Positions 27,324-35,977 of a DNA stretch of 35,977 nt are shown piece by piece (position 1 is the stretch's first letter; each line of letters starts with the position of its first letter). Made by a program: the position numbers and the translations under genes. Source of the stretch: Chloroflexota bacterium (GTDB lineage Bacteria; Chloroflexota; Limnocylindria; Limnocylindrales; CSP1-4); contig PMIP01000064.1 in assembly GCA_003158295.1 (NCBI GenBank), positions 425 to 36,401 of the forward strand. Reading direction: 5' to 3'. The notes below the pieces were generated by a model. It searched no databases and had not been told where the DNA came from. It saw only the letters and a list, made by a program, of their open reading frames with translations.

Positions 27324-27958
27324 TGGTGAGCTTCCTCGCCCGACCGACGCAACGCGCCCCCTGGAGCGGAGTCCGGCCCGTCGATCGCGTCGAGCACCAG
27401 CTGGCTCCAGGTCTCCATCAGATCGTAGACGCCCCGCACGGCCTCGATCCGCTCGAAGGAGCCGCTGAGCTTCTCCGTCTCACGCACTCCAACCGGTCGA
27501 CCGGACGCCTCCGCCAGATAGACCAGACCGAGGTGATGGATTCCGACGTCGACGGTGTCGTCGTTGAGCAGGCCGACGAACTCGAACGGGGGCACGAAAC
27601 CGGCGTCCAGCTCCTCACGCCACTCGCGCTCCAGACCGCTCCGGGGCGAGTCGTCTCCCGGGTTGAGATGTCCTCCGATGCCGATCGTGTAGTGATCGTG
27701 CAGCCGGGCATCCCCGCCGGCCCGCGTCCGCTTCATCAGGAAGATGCGGTCGCCGTCGCGAAGAACGAGGTACGGGATGATCTGCTTGAGCGTCCGATCC
27801 CTCTCGGCATCCGCTCTGGGGACGTACTTCCCAGCCTCGTCGACCCGTCGCAGGATCCCCGCCACCTCGTCGCGCCGAACTCCTCGCCAGGCGACCACGC
27901 CGTCGAAGAGGCTCTCTCGCGGGACCGCATATACGAGCTCCTGGGCATCCTTGCTCAT
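27320..27958 (-). CDS. NUDIX-domain protein
   Basis: YAVPRESLFDG...LKQIIPYLVLRDGDRIFLMKRTRAGGDARLHDHYTIGIGGHLNPGDDSPRSGLEREWREELDAGF (Nudix-box-like); ATG overlaps upstream stop. Confidence 0.85.
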   Translation of the reverse strand: MSKDAQELVYAVPRESLFDGVVAWRGVRRDEVAGILRRVDEAGKYVPRADAERDRTLKQIIPYLVLRDGDRIFLMKRTRAGGDARLHDHYTIGIGGHLNPGDDSPRSGLEREWREELDAGFVPPFEFVGLLNDDTVDVGIHHLGLVYLAEASGRPVGVRETEKLSGSFERIEAVRGVYDLMETWSQLVLDAIDGPDSAPGGALRRSGEEAHQ

Positions 27959-28842
27959 GAGCGATCCGACTCCACCAGCCGCTGCCGGGCGGCCGACAAA
28001 CGGGTCAGAAGCGCCGCCTCGTCCGGATCTCCGTCGTGCTCCAGTTCGGCCAGCCATAGATCCAGGACATCTCTCAGGTCTCGCAGCCGGGCGGCGATAG
28101 CCTCGGCATTCGTCGCCGCGATGCCCGCACCCATGGCAGGCTCCCCACGGGCCAGTCGGGTCATGCCCGCCCACCCGGTCGCTGCCAGAGCCTCGGCCGC
28201 TCCCCAATCCTCGCGTTCGGGCTCGCCCGGTCCACCGGCAACCGACTCCACGAGCGCCGCCGAGACGATGAGTGGCATGTGGCTGATCGCCGCGACTGCG
28301 GTGTCGTGGGCGCGAGCCTCCATCGGGATCTGGATCGCGCCACAGGCCTCGATGAGTTCGCCGATCCGCTCACCGTCGCAGAGCCGCGCAAAGCGACCCA
28401 GAACGGTCACCCACGGCCGTTCCACGAAGAGGTCCGGCAGGGCGGCGCCGTAGCCACTCAGCTCTCGACCCGCCATCGGATGGCCGCCGATGAAGGGCAG
28501 ACGTGCGGCGTCGGCCCTGGCCACGATCCGCGCTTTCGCGCTGGCCACGTCCGTCACGGTGCAGTCCTGAGGCAGGGAGCCGCGGAGCGGGCCGGCAAGC
28601 TCGTCGATGAGGTCCAGGCAGATCAAAGGCGGCGCGGCGAGAACGACCATCTCGGCGTCCCGGACGGCTTCCTCCAAGGTGGTGGCGGCCACCGTCACGG
28701 CTCCGTCCGCCACGGCACGTTCGACCGGCGCCCGGCTGCGGCTCCAGGCGGTCACGTGCCATTGGCCCGGCTCGCCTCGCTCGTGAAGGGAGCGGGCGAT
28801 CGAACCGCCGATCAGACCGAAGCCAAGGATGGAGAGTCGCAC
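27955..28842 (-). CDS. Prephenate dehydrogenase
   Basis: GTG 28842: VRLSILGFGLIGGSIARSLHERG...MVVLAAPPLICLDLIDELAG...CTVTDVASAKARIV...PFIGGHPMAGRELSGYGAALPDLFVERPWV. Confidence 0.92.
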   Translation of the reverse strand: MRLSILGFGLIGGSIARSLHERGEPGQWHVTAWSRSRAPVERAVADGAVTVAATTLEEAVRDAEMVVLAAPPLICLDLIDELAGPLRGSLPQDCTVTDVASAKARIVARADAARLPFIGGHPMAGRELSGYGAALPDLFVERPWVTVLGRFARLCDGERIGELIEACGAIQIPMEARAHDTAVAAISHMPLIVSAALVESVAGGPGEPEREDWGAAEALAATGWAGMTRLARGEPAMGAGIAATNAEAIAARLRDLRDVLDLWLAELEHDGDPDEAALLTRLSAARQRLVESDRS

Positions 28843-29131
28843 GACGCCATTATGGCCGGGCGGCCCACCCGCCAGGATCCTCTCGGGGCCTGCGAGTGCC
28901 AGGAGGCCACTCCAGGCCGAGTCCCCGGCCGCTCGGCCCGCGCTGGAAACGGCCTGTGAAGCGCCGCCGCACCTCTCGCCGGACCGAGTGGCCACAGATC
29001 CAGATCGAGATCACCTTCGAATTGACAGGTGCGCGTTCGTCCAAGTGGCGACTAGAATGCGATGGAGCGGCCGCCCGTCGCCTGCCGGCCCGCATGCCCG
29101 GTCTCGCCGCCATGATGAGGACAATTGGGAC

Positions 29132-29827
29132 ATGACCGAATCGTACGGCGAGACCCGACCGATCCGAGTCCTTCTTGTCGACGATCACCAACTCCTGACC
29201 GGCGCCCTGTCCCAGATGCTCAGCCGAGAGCCGGACATCCTCGTTGCGGGTGTGGCCGGCACCGTCGCCGAAGCCAAGGCGATGGCTCGCGAACGCCTCG
29301 ACGTGGTCCTGATGGATTACCGGCTGCCGGACGGTACGGGCGCCGAGGCCACGCGCGCCATCAAGGCCCGTTGGCCGGCCGCCAGGGTCGTGATGCTGAC
29401 CGCCTTGACCGACGACGAGACCGTCCTGGAGTCCATCCAGGCGGGCGCCGACGGCTATCTCACCAAGGACCGAGCAATCGACGAGGTGGTGAGTGCCGTC
29501 CGCGCCGCCTACGCCGGAGAGACTCTCCTGCCGCGATCCGTGATCGTAGGCATCGCGCAACGGGTCGCCGCCGCGAGGGACCGCGGGATCGAGCGGCACC
29601 AGATCGAACCCCTCACTCCGCGCGAGCTCGAAGTACTGAAGGCTTTGACGGAAGGCCTTGCCACGCCGGAGATCTGCGATCGCCTCTATATCGCCCCGAA
29701 CACGCTGCGGACGCACGTCCAGAACATCATGGGCAAGCTTCGGGTGCACTCGAAGCTGGAGGCGGTCGCGTTCGCCCTGCGCCACCGGCTCGTCGAGCCG
29801 CCCAAGTCGGACGACAACCTGTTCTAG
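29132..29827 (+). CDS. NarL/LuxR-type response regulator
   Basis: IRVLLVDDHQLLTGALSQML...DVVLMDYRLPDGTGAEA...ADGYLTKDRA; C-term LTPRELEVLKALTEGLATPEICDRLYIAPNTLRTHVQNIMGKLRVHSKLEAVAFALRH. Confidence 0.95.
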   Translation: MTESYGETRPIRVLLVDDHQLLTGALSQMLSREPDILVAGVAGTVAEAKAMARERLDVVLMDYRLPDGTGAEATRAIKARWPAARVVMLTALTDDETVLESIQAGADGYLTKDRAIDEVVSAVRAAYAGETLLPRSVIVGIAQRVAAARDRGIERHQIEPLTPRELEVLKALTEGLATPEICDRLYIAPNTLRTHVQNIMGKLRVHSKLEAVAFALRHRLVEPPKSDDNLF

Positions 29828-29889
29828 GCCCAGCCAGGCGCGCCTCCAGGTCCGGCGAGCGTCTCGAGTCCGAGCGTCCCCGGGGAACC

Positions 29890-30126
29890 TCAGCCCGATC
29901 GTCTGCGCCGGTGGACTCTGCGCTCTTCGCGCCGCCTCTCACCGGCCGGCGGATTCCCTGCCTTGACCTCCCGCCGGGAGGGAGTACTCCGACGGTCCAC
30001 CACGCGCCGGTCGTCGTGGAGCGCGGTCCCGCATCGAGGACATCGCCGCTCCTCGGCGAAGAGCCCAGCCAGCGGGACCGTGGCCCAGATCGTTCGTCCG
30101 CAGGCGAAACAGGCCAGTCGCGGCAT
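29890..30126 (-). CDS. Small zinc-ribbon protein with highly basic C-terminus (78 aa)
   Basis: MPRLACFACGRTIWATVPLAGLFAEERRCPRCGTALHDDRRVVDRRSTPSRREVKAGNPPAGERRREERRVHRRRRSG. Confidence 0.65.
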   Translation of the reverse strand: MPRLACFACGRTIWATVPLAGLFAEERRCPRCGTALHDDRRVVDRRSTPSRREVKAGNPPAGERRREERRVHRRRRSG

Positions 30127-30302
30127 AAGTTCATCCTACGTCATCGCGGGGCGCATTCAACAGGGACATAGGGCGTCTCGACAACTGGCAACGCCGAGCG
30201 GATGCGTGGTCCCGACCGGCGACCCGTCGCCACGACGGTCTGGCTCCATCCTCCTCGCCGATCGCGAACTCCGCGGCGGTGGCGGTGCCGGGTCCGGAAT
30301 CC

Positions 30303-30330
30303 GAGAGCCGCGCCTCGCGGCGCGGCTCTC
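30303..30330 (-). terminator. Perfect 12-bp stem / 4-nt loop hairpin downstream of the TrpB-like gene
   Basis: GAGAGCCGCGCC-TCGC-GGCGCGGCTCTC, 20 nt past the stop at 30351; no obvious U-tract. Confidence 0.6.
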
Positions 30331-30350
30331 AGGCGCTGGGTGACGCTGGG

Positions 30351-31706
30351 TTACGCCTCGACTGCCTCGAGGGCGAGCTTGACTTCCGCGGCCGGATACT
30401 CGTAGTCCTCGAGCTGGCCGCTCAGGTACCGCTGGTACGAGCTCAGGTCGAAGTGGCCGTGGCCGGAGAGGTTGAAGAGGATGACCTTCTTCTCGCCGCT
30501 CTTCTTGGCTTCCAGAGCCACGTCGACCGCGGCCTTGATGGCGTGCGTCGACTCGGGCGCCGGGATGATCCCTTCGGTCCGGGCGAACTGGATGCCGGCC
30601 TCGAAGCAGGGCCGCTGGTGGAGGCTCCGAGACTCGATGAAGCCGTGGTGCTTGAGGAGGCTGACCAGCGGCGACATGCCGTGGTACCGGAGACCGCCGG
30701 CGTGGATCGGCTCGGGCACGAAATCGTGGCCGAGGGTGTACATCTTCACTACGGGGGCGAGCTTGGCCGTGTCGCCGTAGTCGTAGGCATAGCGTCCCCG
30801 GCTCAGGCTGGGGGCAGCCTCCGGCTCAACGGCAATCACCTGGTACTTGCGGCCCCCGCGGAAGGTCCGACCCAACCACGGAAATGACAGCCCTGCGAAG
30901 TTGGAGCCACCGCCGGCGCAGGCGATGATGACGTCCGGCTCCTCGCCGGCCATCTCCATCTGCAGGATCGACTCCTCGCCGATGACCGTCTGATGAAGCA
31001 TCACGTGGTTCAGGACCGAGCCGAGCGAGTAGTGCGTGTCCTCTCGCTTGATCGTGTCCTCGACCGCTTCGCTGATGGCCATTCCGAGCGAGCCCGGGCT
31101 GTCCGGGTGCTCGGCCAGGATGGCCCGCCCGGCCTCGGTCTCCATGCTCGGACTGGCGACGACGCTTGCGCCGTACGTCTCCATCATCAGACGCCGATAC
31201 GGCTTCTGGTCGTAGCTGGCCCGCACCATGTAGACCTTGATCTCGACCCCGAACATCGCGCCCGCGTATGCCAGCGCGCTGCCCCACTGGCCGGCGCCGG
31301 TCTCGGTCGCGATTCGCTTGATCCCCTCCTCCTTGTTGTAGAAGGCTTGCGGGATCGCTGTGTTGGGTTTGTGGCTACCGGCCGGACTGACGCCTTCGTT
31401 CTTGTAGTAGATGTGAGCCGGCGTGTCGAGGGCCTTCTCGAGCCGAAGGGCGCGGACGAGCGGGCTCGGCCGGTACTGTGCGTACAGGGCTCGCACAGGC
31501 TCGGGAATCTCGATCTCGCGCTCGGTCGAGACCTCCTGCATGATCAGGGCCATCGGGAAGAGCGGGGCCAGATCGGCAGGGCCGAGAGGCTGGTGCGTGC
31601 CGGGATGCAGAGGCGGCGCCTGCGGGACCGGCAGGTCGGCCGCGATGTTGTACCAGGACTTGGGTATCTGAGCTTCGTCCAGCGTGAAACGGGTGCGTTC
31701 GACCAT
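30351..31706 (-). CDS. trpB2: TrpB-like pyridoxal-phosphate-dependent enzyme (TrpB2-type tryptophan synthase beta chain)
   Basis: [67 protein letters not shown]...[13 protein letters not shown]; long N-terminal extension typical of the TrpB2 branch. Confidence 0.93.
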   Translation of the reverse strand: MVERTRFTLDEAQIPKSWYNIAADLPVPQAPPLHPGTHQPLGPADLAPLFPMALIMQEVSTEREIEIPEPVRALYAQYRPSPLVRALRLEKALDTPAHIYYKNEGVSPAGSHKPNTAIPQAFYNKEEGIKRIATETGAGQWGSALAYAGAMFGVEIKVYMVRASYDQKPYRRLMMETYGASVVASPSMETEAGRAILAEHPDSPGSLGMAISEAVEDTIKREDTHYSLGSVLNHVMLHQTVIGEESILQMEMAGEEPDVIIACAGGGSNFAGLSFPWLGRTFRGGRKYQVIAVEPEAAPSLSRGRYAYDYGDTAKLAPVVKMYTLGHDFVPEPIHAGGLRYHGMSPLVSLLKHHGFIESRSLHQRPCFEAGIQFARTEGIIPAPESTHAIKAAVDVALEAKKSGEKKVILFNLSGHGHFDLSSYQRYLSGQLEDYEYPAAEVKLALEAVEA

Positions 31707-31783
31707 CCGACTCCTCCCGCCGGCCAACCGGCGACCTAAGCTGCTCGATGCCGCCGTCGCCCCAACACGACTGTGACCGCGCA

Positions 31784-31813
31784 AGCCTACCGGCTCGCGG
31801 GCAGGCCGTGCAA
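31784..31813 (-). promoter_or_regulatory. Candidate sigma70-like promoter for the TrpB-like gene
   Basis: Minus strand TTGCAC-18 bp-TAGGCT, about 78 nt upstream of the ATG. Confidence 0.35.
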
Positions 31814-31860
31814 GCTCGATGGGACAAGCCCGCCCCGCGCGACCTCGGCTCCACCGTCCC

Positions 31861-32565
31861 CTAGACGGTCCGGAGTGGAACCTCGGCCAGGGCCTCGTAC
31901 CGTGCGGGGCCGCGTCCCAGAAGGCTCTTGTAGAGGACCAGCCGGTCGGCCTGCCACGTCAGTCGCACCTCCCCGGCCGCCTCCACCAACCGGCGGGCGT
32001 ACTCATCGGCCCCGGCCACGCCATCGGTCCGGGCGAGTGTCAGATGACCCTGGAAGGGGCGATCGTCCGACGGCCAGCCGAGGATCCGCAGCTCGTCGTT
32101 CAGCTGCCGGGCGAGGCCGGCCAGCTCGTCCGACCCCGCGCCGATACCGATCCACAACACCCGTGGCCGGTAGGCGTTCGGAAACGCGCCGCCGCCGTTG
32201 AGCTCGATGGCAAAGGGCGCCACTCCTCCGGCCGCAGCCACGACCGCCGCGACAACGTCGGGCTGCCGTTCGTCGAGGGTGGCCCCCAGGAAGCGCAGGG
32301 TCAGATGCAGGCCCTCCACTCGGACCCAGCGCGGCTGCCCGGACGCTCGTTCCTCGATCGAAGCTCGGGCCACGCCGGCCATCAAATCGCCGACGGCGGC
32401 GCGCACGTCGTCTGCCACCGGCACGGCGATGAAGAGCCGGCTCGTTCCGGGCGGATCGTCCTCGGGGCGCCGGAAGCCGCCGGGCCCGCCTGGCCGGGCC
32501 GATCCTGCCGAGCCGCCGAAAGGGCCTTCTCGCCCCGAGAGAACGCGGTCTCCCCCAAGTCTCAT
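31861..32565 (-). CDS. thpR: RNA 2',3'-cyclic phosphodiesterase (2H family)
   Basis: [18 protein letters not shown]...LHLTLRFLG...[10 protein letters not shown] (two HxTL motifs). Confidence 0.9.
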   Translation of the reverse strand: MRLGGDRVLSGREGPFGGSAGSARPGGPGGFRRPEDDPPGTSRLFIAVPVADDVRAAVGDLMAGVARASIEERASGQPRWVRVEGLHLTLRFLGATLDERQPDVVAAVVAAAGGVAPFAIELNGGGAFPNAYRPRVLWIGIGAGSDELAGLARQLNDELRILGWPSDDRPFQGHLTLARTDGVAGADEYARRLVEAAGEVRLTWQADRLVLYKSLLGRGPARYEALAEVPLRTV

Positions 32566-32581
32566 CGAGCCGGCCTCGAGG

Positions 32582-33670
32582 TCACTCGTTGTAGAGGCGC
32601 TCTTCGATGAGCTTCTCCTGGACCGTCCGGCCGTTGGGGTCGAAGCACGAGTACTCGAAGTGCTTCTCGAATTCGAGATCGACGTTGTCCTGGCCGCCGC
32701 GGTTCTTCTCGACGGTCAAGATCACCCAGTCGCGGAACCGCTGTGCCTGGTACGGATTGAACTCGATGTTGACCTTGGCGACGATGTGGTACTTCTCGTT
32801 GATGATCAGGATGATGTCGGCCTCGTAGTTGATCGCCGACGAGCCCCGCAGGTGGTGGTTGCGGAGTCTCTGAGCCTTGAGACCCTCTTTGTCGGCGGCC
32901 ACGATCGCGATCATTGCCACCTGCTCCGAGAGAGCGATGTCCTTGAGGCCGTTGATGACGAACGTGACTTTCTCGGCTTCGGTGGTCGGTTCGGGGTGCA
33001 TCGGCACCTTCTGCATGTAGTCGACCACGACGAGGAGCCGCCGGTCGCCCGAGAGCTGGCGGTGCTGCTGGATGAGCTTGCGGATGTTCTCGACCGTGCT
33101 CGCCGTCTGCGAGCCCCGCATCAGGAACAGGTTCTGGCCGTAGCGGGCGATGCGGTCCAGGCTTGGGCGCAGCTTCTGGTTCGCGGTCAGGCCGGCACCG
33201 CCGGCCCCCTCGGCCATCCACGAGGCCATGATCTCCTTGCGAACGTCCTGGATCTTGATCGCGCCGGTCTTCTGGGGCAGGTGGGCAAGCGCCGACTCGA
33301 GGGCCACGAGCCGGTTCAGGAGGTACTGCTCTTCGTGCTCGAAGCAGATGTACAGCACATTGGCCTGGCCGCTGGAGGCCACGTTGCGTGACATCTGGAG
33401 AGCCATCGTCGTCTTGCCCGTGCCCTGCGCGCCGCCGATGAGCATGAGCTCGCCCGCTCGCAGGCCGCCGCCGATCGTCTTGTCCAGCATCCCGAATCCG
33501 AGCGGAATCGCCTGATACTCACCGAAGCGGCCGCTGGCCAGGTTGTCGTTCAGGTCCACCAGCACGTCCAGGGCGGAACGCGGAACGAGGCTGCCGTTGT
33601 CGGTGTCCAGCCGCCAGGTCAGCTGAGCCGGAGCGGCATCGGCTTCTGGCGCTCGGTCTTTCGTGGTCAC
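32582..33670 (-). CDS. DnaB C-terminal-like RecA-fold ATPase, standalone
   Basis: IPLGFGMLDKTIGGGLRAGELMLIGGAQGTGKTTMALQMSRNVASSGQANVLYICFEHEEQYLLNRL...RRLLVVVDYMQKVPMHP...LRGSSAINYEADIILIIN...VEKNRGG; no DnaB N-terminal domain. Confidence 0.85.
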   Translation of the reverse strand: MTTKDRAPEADAAPAQLTWRLDTDNGSLVPRSALDVLVDLNDNLASGRFGEYQAIPLGFGMLDKTIGGGLRAGELMLIGGAQGTGKTTMALQMSRNVASSGQANVLYICFEHEEQYLLNRLVALESALAHLPQKTGAIKIQDVRKEIMASWMAEGAGGAGLTANQKLRPSLDRIARYGQNLFLMRGSQTASTVENIRKLIQQHRQLSGDRRLLVVVDYMQKVPMHPEPTTEAEKVTFVINGLKDIALSEQVAMIAIVAADKEGLKAQRLRNHHLRGSSAINYEADIILIINEKYHIVAKVNIEFNPYQAQRFRDWVILTVEKNRGGQDNVDLEFEKHFEYSCFDPNGRTVQEKLIEERLYNE

Positions 33671-33823
33671 GGGTGCCTCCAGCCAGGTCCTAGTCGGAAC
33701 TCAGCGATGAGAATCGTATCAGCGACTTCCAGCCACGGTACTCACCCAAACTGCACACGTCCACTCCCTTTGGGCTCGATGAGCCGGCGCAGCGATGCTA
33801 ATCCTCGCCGATCGCCCTTCCCG

Positions 33824-35230
33824 CTAGAGATGGTCCAACTCGGCAACCTCATCCCAGAATCTGGCAATCGCCCGAATCCCGGTCTCGTAGTTGGCCATGG
33901 ACATCCACTCGTTGGGGGCATGGAACTGCCCGTCCGGCGGCGCAAAACCCAAGAGCACGGTCGAAATCCCCAGGATCGACTCGAAGCTGGCGCAGACCGG
34001 GACGGATCCTCCCTCACGAATGTACAGCGGTGCGACGCCGAAGGTCGCCTCGATGGCCCGCGCGGCCGCCTGCGTGGCCGGGTTGTCGATCGGCGTCAGG
34101 CTGGCCTCGCCGTCGCCCAGGCGCTGGATCGAGTACCGCACCGATTTCGGCGCGACCCGGTCGATGTGTTCCGCCACGAGCGAGAAGATCTTCTCTGGAT
34201 CCTGGTTGGCCACGAGCCGGCAGCTGATCTTGGCGTGCGCATGGGCCGGGATGATGGTCTTGGGTCCTTCGCCCTCGAAACCGCCCCAGATTCCGCACAC
34301 GTCCAGCGTGGGCCTGGCTCCCAGCCGCTCGAGGGTCGTGTAGCCGGGCTCGCCGATCAGCTCCGGCACGCCGAGCGACTCCCGATAGGCCTCCTCGTCG
34401 AATGGAAGCTTCGCGAAGGCGGCCTTGTCCAGCGGCGTGAGCGCGGCCACGTCATCGTAGAACCCGGGGACCTGGATTCGGCCGCTCGTGTCCTTGAGTG
34501 CGGCCACGATGTGGCACAGGGCGTTGACGGGGTTGTCAACGGCGCCCCCGTACGCGCCCGAGTGGAGATCGACCGTGCTCCCCGTGACGTCCAGCTGGAA
34601 GTAGACCAGGCCGCGCAGGGCGATCGTGATCGAGGGCAGGTTGCCCTCGAAGAAACTGGTATCGGAGATGACGGCAAAGTCGGCCTGGAGGCGCCCCCGG
34701 TTGGCCTCGAGCCAGGCGTCGAGATGAACCGAGCTCGACTCCTCCTCGCCCTCGAACACCACGCGGATGTTGACCGGGAGATTCCCGCGAGTCTTCAGCA
34801 GCGCCTCGATCGCTCGGACGTGCATGTGCAGCTGCGATTTGTCGTCCGACGATCCGCGGGCCAGCATCTTCCCGTCCTTGACGACGGGCACGAACGGAGG
34901 CGAGTCCCACAGGTCGAGCGGGTCCACCGGCTGGACGTCGTAGTGGCAGTAGACCAGCACGGTGGGCCGGCCCGCGGCGTGCAGCCAGTCCGCGTACACG
35001 ACTGGGTGGCCCTCCGTCTCGGAGACCTCGACGTGGTCCATGCCCACGGCTCGAAGGTCCGCAGCCACGAACTCCGCCGCAGCCCGGCAGTCGCCGGCAT
35101 GGGACGGTATCCCCGAGATGCTGGCGATCCTGAGCAGGGTCTCGAACGACTCCAGTCGAGCCTCGGCGGTCTCGCTCAGGAATCGGTCCAGGGCCGCGTT
35201 CGAGGCGTCGTTGCGAATCTCGTCCGGCAT
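33824..35230 (-). CDS. M20 family metallopeptidase / dipeptidase
   Basis: VLVYCHYDVQPVDPLDLWDSPPFVPVVKDGKMLARGSSDDKSQLHMHVRAIEALL...VFEGEEESSSVHLD...DTSFFEGNLPSITIALRGLVYFQLDVTG...DLHSGAYGG. Confidence 0.95.
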   Translation of the reverse strand: MPDEIRNDASNAALDRFLSETAEARLESFETLLRIASISGIPSHAGDCRAAAEFVAADLRAVGMDHVEVSETEGHPVVYADWLHAAGRPTVLVYCHYDVQPVDPLDLWDSPPFVPVVKDGKMLARGSSDDKSQLHMHVRAIEALLKTRGNLPVNIRVVFEGEEESSSVHLDAWLEANRGRLQADFAVISDTSFFEGNLPSITIALRGLVYFQLDVTGSTVDLHSGAYGGAVDNPVNALCHIVAALKDTSGRIQVPGFYDDVAALTPLDKAAFAKLPFDEEAYRESLGVPELIGEPGYTTLERLGARPTLDVCGIWGGFEGEGPKTIIPAHAHAKISCRLVANQDPEKIFSLVAEHIDRVAPKSVRYSIQRLGDGEASLTPIDNPATQAAARAIEATFGVAPLYIREGGSVPVCASFESILGISTVLLGFAPPDGQFHAPNEWMSMANYETGIRAIARFWDEVAELDHL

Positions 35231-35314
35231 CAGGCTCTCCCGGTGTGGCTACAAGGGATCGATTGTATCGAGCGCCTGCCCTCCTGCACGTCAGGCAGTC
35301 CCGATCGGATAGCG

Positions 35315-35344
35315 GAACCGGGCGGCCTTGCGGCCGCCCGGTTC
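35315..35344 (-). terminator. Perfect 13-bp stem / 4-nt loop hairpin downstream of ftsH
   Basis: GAACCGGGCGGCC-TTGC-GGCCGCCCGGTTC between the ftsH stop (35368) and the next gene start (35230); no clear U-tract. Confidence 0.6.
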
Positions 35345-35367
35345 TATGTCTCGCGTTGGGTCCCCTC

Positions 35368-35977
35368 TCAGGATGGGCTGGGGCTCGGGGCGACGGCCGG
35401 GGGCGGCGTCACGCTCGGGGAGGGCGCCGGGGTCGGAGGGCCGCCCAGCGGCGTGAGCCCGGAGATGCCGTGCAGGTTTAGCTTGGGCGGCAGATCGGCG
35501 AAGAGCTTCTCGAATTCTTCGGATTCGACCGTCTCCTCGGCTATGAGCTTGTCCGCCAGGGCCAGGAGCCTGCTCTTGTTTTCGGTCAGGGTCTTGGTCG
35601 CTCGGGCGTAGCCGTTCTCGACCAGTGCCCGAACTTCTTCGTCGATCAGCTTGGCTACGTCGTCCGAGTAGTTGCGCTGTTCGCCGATCTCCCGGCCCAG
35701 GAAGATCATCTCGTCGCGCTTTCCGAAGGCCAGCGGGCCGAGCTTGTCGCTCATGCCCCATTCGGTGACCATCCGGCGAGCCAGGTCGGTCGCCTTCTCG
35801 ATGTCATTGGAGGCGCCCGTCGTGGTGTCGCCGAATATCAGGCGTTCCGCGGCGTTGCCACCGAGCAGGCCGGCGATCTTGTCCTCGAACTCGGTTTTGG
35901 ACTGCAGGTAGCGGTCCTCGGTGGGCAGGGCCATCGTGTAGCCGAGCGCCATGCCGCGGCTGATGATCGTGACCTTG
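35368..35977 (-). CDS. ftsH: ATP-dependent zinc metalloprotease FtsH, C-terminal part (runs off right edge)
   Basis: KVTIISRGMALGYTMALPTEDRYLQSKTEFEDKIAGLLGGNAAERLIFGDTTTGASNDIEKATDLARRMVTEWGMSDKLGPLAFG; Pro/Ser-rich C-terminal tail. Confidence 0.95.
   Translation of the reverse strand, partial: KVTIISRGMALGYTMALPTEDRYLQSKTEFEDKIAGLLGGNAAERLIFGDTTTGASNDIEKATDLARRMVTEWGMSDKLGPLAFGKRDEMIFLGREIGEQRNYSDDVAKLIDEEVRALVENGYARATKTLTENKSRLLALADKLIAEETVESEEFEKLFADLPPKLNLHGISGLTPLGGPPTPAPSPSVTPPPAVAPSPSPS

Noticed and set aside
29022-29058. TTGACA ... TAGAAT as a promoter upstream of the response regulator
   Set aside because: Spacer is 25 bp, too long for a standard sigma70 promoter; left uncalled.
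33707-35611. 634-aa + strand ORF
   Set aside because: Antisense to the M20 peptidase and ftsH.

Overview
High-GC bacterial chromosomal window, probably Chloroflexota-like (inferred from gene content and style, not tested). The right part (about 19.5-36 kb) is mostly a compact minus-strand housekeeping block: dprA, comM/yifB, CpaE-like ATPase with a receiver-like domain, SPFH/stomatin, NfeD-type protease, ECF sigma factor, NUDIX, prephenate dehydrogenase, then (after a + strand LuxR response regulator) TrpB2-type tryptophan synthase, thpR, a DnaB-C-like ATPase, an M20 peptidase and the 3' end of ftsH. The left part (1-19.4 kb) is accessory-like: secreted and lipoprotein genes, an RDD membrane protein, a compact cassette led by an N-terminally truncated DNA methyltransferase, a DUF11-type surface protein, a nitroreductase, a TIGR02391/Ymh-like HEPN protein, a zinc-ribbon protein and an ECF sigma/Kelch pair. 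The best leads for something undescribed are: (1) two separate ECF sigma genes, each overlapping a gene whose product joins an anti-sigma-like N-terminus and TM helix to an extracytoplasmic domain (a seven-repeat Kelch region; a ClpP-like/NfeD protease); (2) a HEPN (Rx4H) protein next to a small TM protein; (3) a two-gene unit flanked by a ~45-bp direct repeat; (4) the collinear truncated-methyltransferase cassette. I found no rRNA, tRNA, CRISPR array, integrase or intact transposase. All family calls are by eye from the translated ORFs; no database search was run.
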